From contig JARRJY010000112.1 of NCBI GenBank assembly GCA_037388705.1, positions 1-7,329 on the forward strand: a stretch of DNA of 7,329 nucleotides. The letters run 5' to 3'. Origin of the DNA: JARRJY01 sp037388705 (lineage in GTDB: Bacteria > Pseudomonadota > Gammaproteobacteria > UBA6429 > Thiohalophilaceae). The number at the start of each line of letters is the position of its first letter. Positions within the stretch are counted from its first letter, which is position 1. The notes under the pieces were generated by a model. The model ran no database searches, was not told where the DNA came from, and worked only from the letters and a program-made list of their open reading frames with translations. The position numbers were made by a program, and so were the translations under genes. Shown in pieces: positions 5,858-7,329 of this stretch.

Positions 5858-6304
5858 ATGAACAAATTTGATTTTAGCAAGATACTCGGGCGCGAAAAAA
5901 ACCGCAAAAAACGTGTTCCTCACACAGGTTCCAGTATTCTGGTCGTTGATGATTCCAGTACGGTCGTGTTTGCGTTGAAAAAACTGCTAGAGCACGATGG
6001 TTACGATGTGTTAACGGCTGCAAATGGTGAACAGGCCATCATGATGGCGGAAAAACACCAACCCAATATCATTTTGATGGATGTGCTAATGCCTGGTATG
6101 AATGGCTTTCAGGCAACGCGCCGCATTCGAAAAATGCATCAGCTCAATGCTACGCCCATCATTATTATCAGTGCTTCGGAACAAAAAACCGAGGAGTTCT
6201 GGTTGCGTCGTCTGGGTGCGAATGATTTTCTTCCCAAGCCAATTACACGTGGCCAGCTGTTTCCTACCATAGAGAAACATCTAACGGCCCAGGTTGCCGT
6301 CTAG
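5858..6304 (+). CDS. Stand-alone CheY-like response regulator, PilH-like
   Basis: Cytoplasmic single-domain receiver of 148 residues with no output domain. The acidic pocket is Asp31-Asp32 (VVDDS), the phospho-acceptor Asp75 (ILMDVLMPGMNGF), the switch Ser105 (IIIISAS) and Lys127 (LPKPI), with Phe124 in the aromatic switch position. All catalytic residues are present. The GFQATRRIRK and EEFWLRRLGANDFLPKP stretches resemble PilH, a type IV pilus/twitching-motility receiver, more than CheY itself. An N-terminal basic extension of about 25 residues (KILGREKNRKKR) precedes the domain. The ATG at 5858 lacks a good Shine-Dalgarno; GAGG lies 16 bases away, and no better start is visible. No pilG, pilI, pilJ or kinase gene is adjacent, so the partner is unknown. 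It converges on the TtrS-like sensor gene with 17 bases between the stops. Confidence 0.88.
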   Translation: MNKFDFSKILGREKNRKKRVPHTGSSILVVDDSSTVVFALKKLLEHDGYDVLTAANGEQAIMMAEKHQPNIILMDVLMPGMNGFQATRRIRKMHQLNATPIIIISASEQKTEEFWLRRLGANDFLPKPITRGQLFPTIEKHLTAQVAV

Positions 6305-6321
6305 AGAATATCTAATAAAGT

Positions 6322-7017
6322 TCAGGACACCGTGTCCGAGAGTCTCGGATCGTTTCTTTGTTGACGATGTTTTTTCAGCTGTTGCGCCAGGTGGTAGCGA
6401 TCCCATAGTTGATACAAAAATATCAACAGGCCAGATACCAGGGCTGCCAGAATGTATGAACGGTATTGATTCACTACATCACTAACCAGTTCATAGGAAG
6501 TGTGAAAGACTTTTTTGAGTTTTTGCCCCTGGCTGATCGCGACATGTGCATCAGCTGATATTTTCCAGCCTGCCATTCCGGACTGTTTCAGCGCTTTATG
6601 TTTTTCTGGCAAATTCAGCAAGGCTTCTGAAACACTAAAGGTGAGTTGGTAAGGTAGTTGGCGTTTACGTACCAGTGCCCAGTCATTGGTATGGTTTGAC
6701 GAGCGACTATTCATGACAGGTATGATGGGAAATTCAGTGGCAAAACGGGGTAGTTGGTGTTTTGCGGCTATCAGAAAATCCAGTTTGTTTTTCTTCATGT
6801 CTGTTTCCAGGTCTGAATAACTTGTGTAGGGCAGTACCTGAAAAACATGTGCCGGGATTTTTGCCGTTAAATAATTTGCCGTTGCCTGCCATTGCTTCAT
6901 GCTGACGTGGAAATTCTGCGAGGAAAATACGGCAATTTTCACCACCTCAGCGTTTACCTGAAACGAGGCTGTGATCGTTAAAAACAGAATAATTAAGGCG
7001 ATGAATCGGGACAGCAT
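6322..7017 (-). CDS. Shortened periplasmic PhnD/TtrS-like sensor protein with C-terminal membrane anchor
   Basis: Exported 231-residue protein. Residues 1-23 are a signal peptide or first membrane segment. Residues 26-100 match the first lobe of PhnD-type solute-binding domains in TtrS-like sensors (VVKIAVF, then MKQWQATANYLTAKIP, then a YSDLETDMKKNKLDFLIA block). Residues 112-160 resemble the end of such domains (EALLNLPEKHKALKQSGMAG, then W). A membrane helix (about 187-205) and a short basic coiled tail follow. Two things are missing against the family: roughly 100-150 residues of the second lobe, between about residues 101 and 113, and any histidine kinase after the helix. The frame is open throughout. 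It could be a degraded sensor kinase, or a deliberate short protein that signals through a partner. The start at 7017 has AGGA about 11 bases upstream, a weak spacing. A CRP-type site lies 94 bases upstream. Confidence 0.7.
   Translation of the reverse strand: MLSRFIALIILFLTITASFQVNAEVVKIAVFSSQNFHVSMKQWQATANYLTAKIPAHVFQVLPYTSYSDLETDMKKNKLDFLIAAKHQLPRFATEFPIIPVMNSRSSNHTNDWALVRKRQLPYQLTFSVSEALLNLPEKHKALKQSGMAGWKISADAHVAISQGQKLKKVFHTSYELVSDVVNQYRSYILAALVSGLLIFLYQLWDRYHLAQQLKKHRQQRNDPRLSDTVS
6335..6359 (+). terminator. Probable intrinsic terminator of the PilH-like gene, embedded in the opposing gene
   Basis: TCCGAGA-G-TCTCGGA (6335-6349) gives a 6-bp GC-rich stem with a 3-base loop, followed by the T-rich TCGTTTCTTTG. 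It sits 30 bases after the receiver stop and inside the last codons of the minus-strand gene. A second palindrome, GGACAC-C-GTGTCC (6325-6337), overlaps it by three bases, so the two stems cannot both form fully. Confidence 0.55.
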
Positions 7018-7110
7018 GTGGGCTGGATTCCTGTATTCAATTTGGGCACATAAAAAGTATAAGTATCATATCGGGCAAAATGATTATTTCTTGAGAGGAC
7101 TCTGCTGTGA

Positions 7111-7128
7111 TTGTGATGCAGTTCACAA
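7111..7128. promoter_or_regulatory. Consensus CRP/Vfr-type binding site
   Basis: TTGTGA-TGCAGT-TCACAA is a perfect dyad. The core TGTGA-N6-TCACA matches all ten conserved CRP positions, flanked by A/T. It is 94 bases upstream of the minus-strand sensor gene, a distance suited to activation, and has no plus-strand gene within the window. That a CRP-family protein binds it is inference from the motif. Confidence 0.6.
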
Positions 7129-7230
7129 AATTAATCCGGGATAAGCAAAAATGAAATCTCAATAAAAACAAACAGATAGCTACTCTGAGAACGGTAGATA
7201 TTTTCCCTGGAATCCAGAAAGATTAAAGAA

Positions 7231-7269
7231 TCAAATACCTGTTGACGATAGTTTATCTATGTTCTTCAT
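7231..7269 (-). CDS. Possible 12-residue leader-like ORF
   Basis: An ATG at 7269 begins a 12-codon frame, MKNIDKLSSTGI, ending in TGA at 7233-7231. AAGGA (7281-7277) lies 7 bases upstream, a near-ideal ribosome-binding site. It is inside the inverted repeat at 7233-7308 and more than 200 bases upstream of the next minus-strand gene. It may be a leader peptide, the remnant of a broken gene, or chance. No downstream continuation is seen in other frames. Confidence 0.25.
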   Translation of the reverse strand: MKNIDKLSSTGI

Positions 7270-7308
7270 TTAACAATCCTTAATAAACAGGCAACAGGTT
7301 TGGTATTT
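7233..7308. repeat. Imperfect inverted repeat at the right edge
   Basis: AAATACCTGTTG (7233-7244) faces CAACAGGTTTGGTATTT (7292-7308). The inner 8 bases, ACCTGTTG/CAACAGGT, match perfectly, and the outer AAATACC pairs with GGTATTT after a 5-base insertion in the right arm. AACAGG is also directly repeated at 7286-7291. Apart from this repeat and the CRP-type site, the 312-base stretch 7018-7329 shows no ordinary gene, RNA gene or transposase. The arms could be operators or ends of a small mobile remnant. Confidence 0.4.
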
Positions 7309-7329
7309 CTTAAAAACGCATTTTTTACT

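Noticed and set aside
5699..5923. Minus-strand 74-codon frame across the receiver start
   Set aside because: It overlaps the receiver N-terminus in antisense and the divergent promoter region, with no recognisable motif.
1..7329. Insertion sequence, phage, CRISPR or defence system
   Set aside because: No transposase, integrase, Cas-like gene or regularly spaced repeats are present; all large frames are accounted for by cellular families.

Overview
The window looks like chromosomal DNA of a gammaproteobacterium. The evidence is the gene set: GcvR-type double-ACT regulator, PilH-like receiver, ArsJ, a DUF2452 protein, two CspA-family proteins and a TtrS-like sensor. Shine-Dalgarno sites are classical and GC content is moderate, with AT-rich intergenic stretches. 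A free-living, possibly sulfur-oxidising or marine lineage would fit the SulP, ArsJ and TtrS-like genes, but I cannot name a genus. No tRNA, rRNA, CRISPR array, transposase or phage gene was seen.

Layout. Bases 1-184 (-) hold a cold-shock protein gene cut by the window edge. Bases 470-1846 (-) encode a SulP anion transporter that appears to lack about 50 internal residues. Bases 2042-2563 (-) encode a GcvR-like regulator, divergent from a complete cold-shock gene (2789-2995, +) with a very AT-rich leader. Bases 3016-3903 (-) encode an unrecognised outer-membrane beta-barrel candidate. Bases 5702-3990 (-) form a probable two-gene operon: a DUF2452 protein followed by ArsJ, the organoarsenical exporter. 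The GAPDH-type gene that normally accompanies arsJ is not in the window. Bases 5858-6304 (+) encode an orphan PilH-like receiver. Bases 6322-7017 (-) encode a short membrane-anchored periplasmic protein resembling the sensor part of TtrS-type kinases, with the second binding lobe and the kinase missing. The last 312 bases hold a consensus CRP-type site, an inverted repeat and a 12-codon leader-like ORF, but no ordinary gene.

The genes do not form one pathway. They read as several small independent units of stress response, transport and signalling. The most noteworthy points are two genes with apparent in-frame internal losses (SulP and the TtrS-like sensor), arsJ linked to DUF2452 instead of GAPDH, and the regulatory elements between genes. 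I see no convincing new multi-gene system. All family assignments are from recognised sequence patterns, without database searches.
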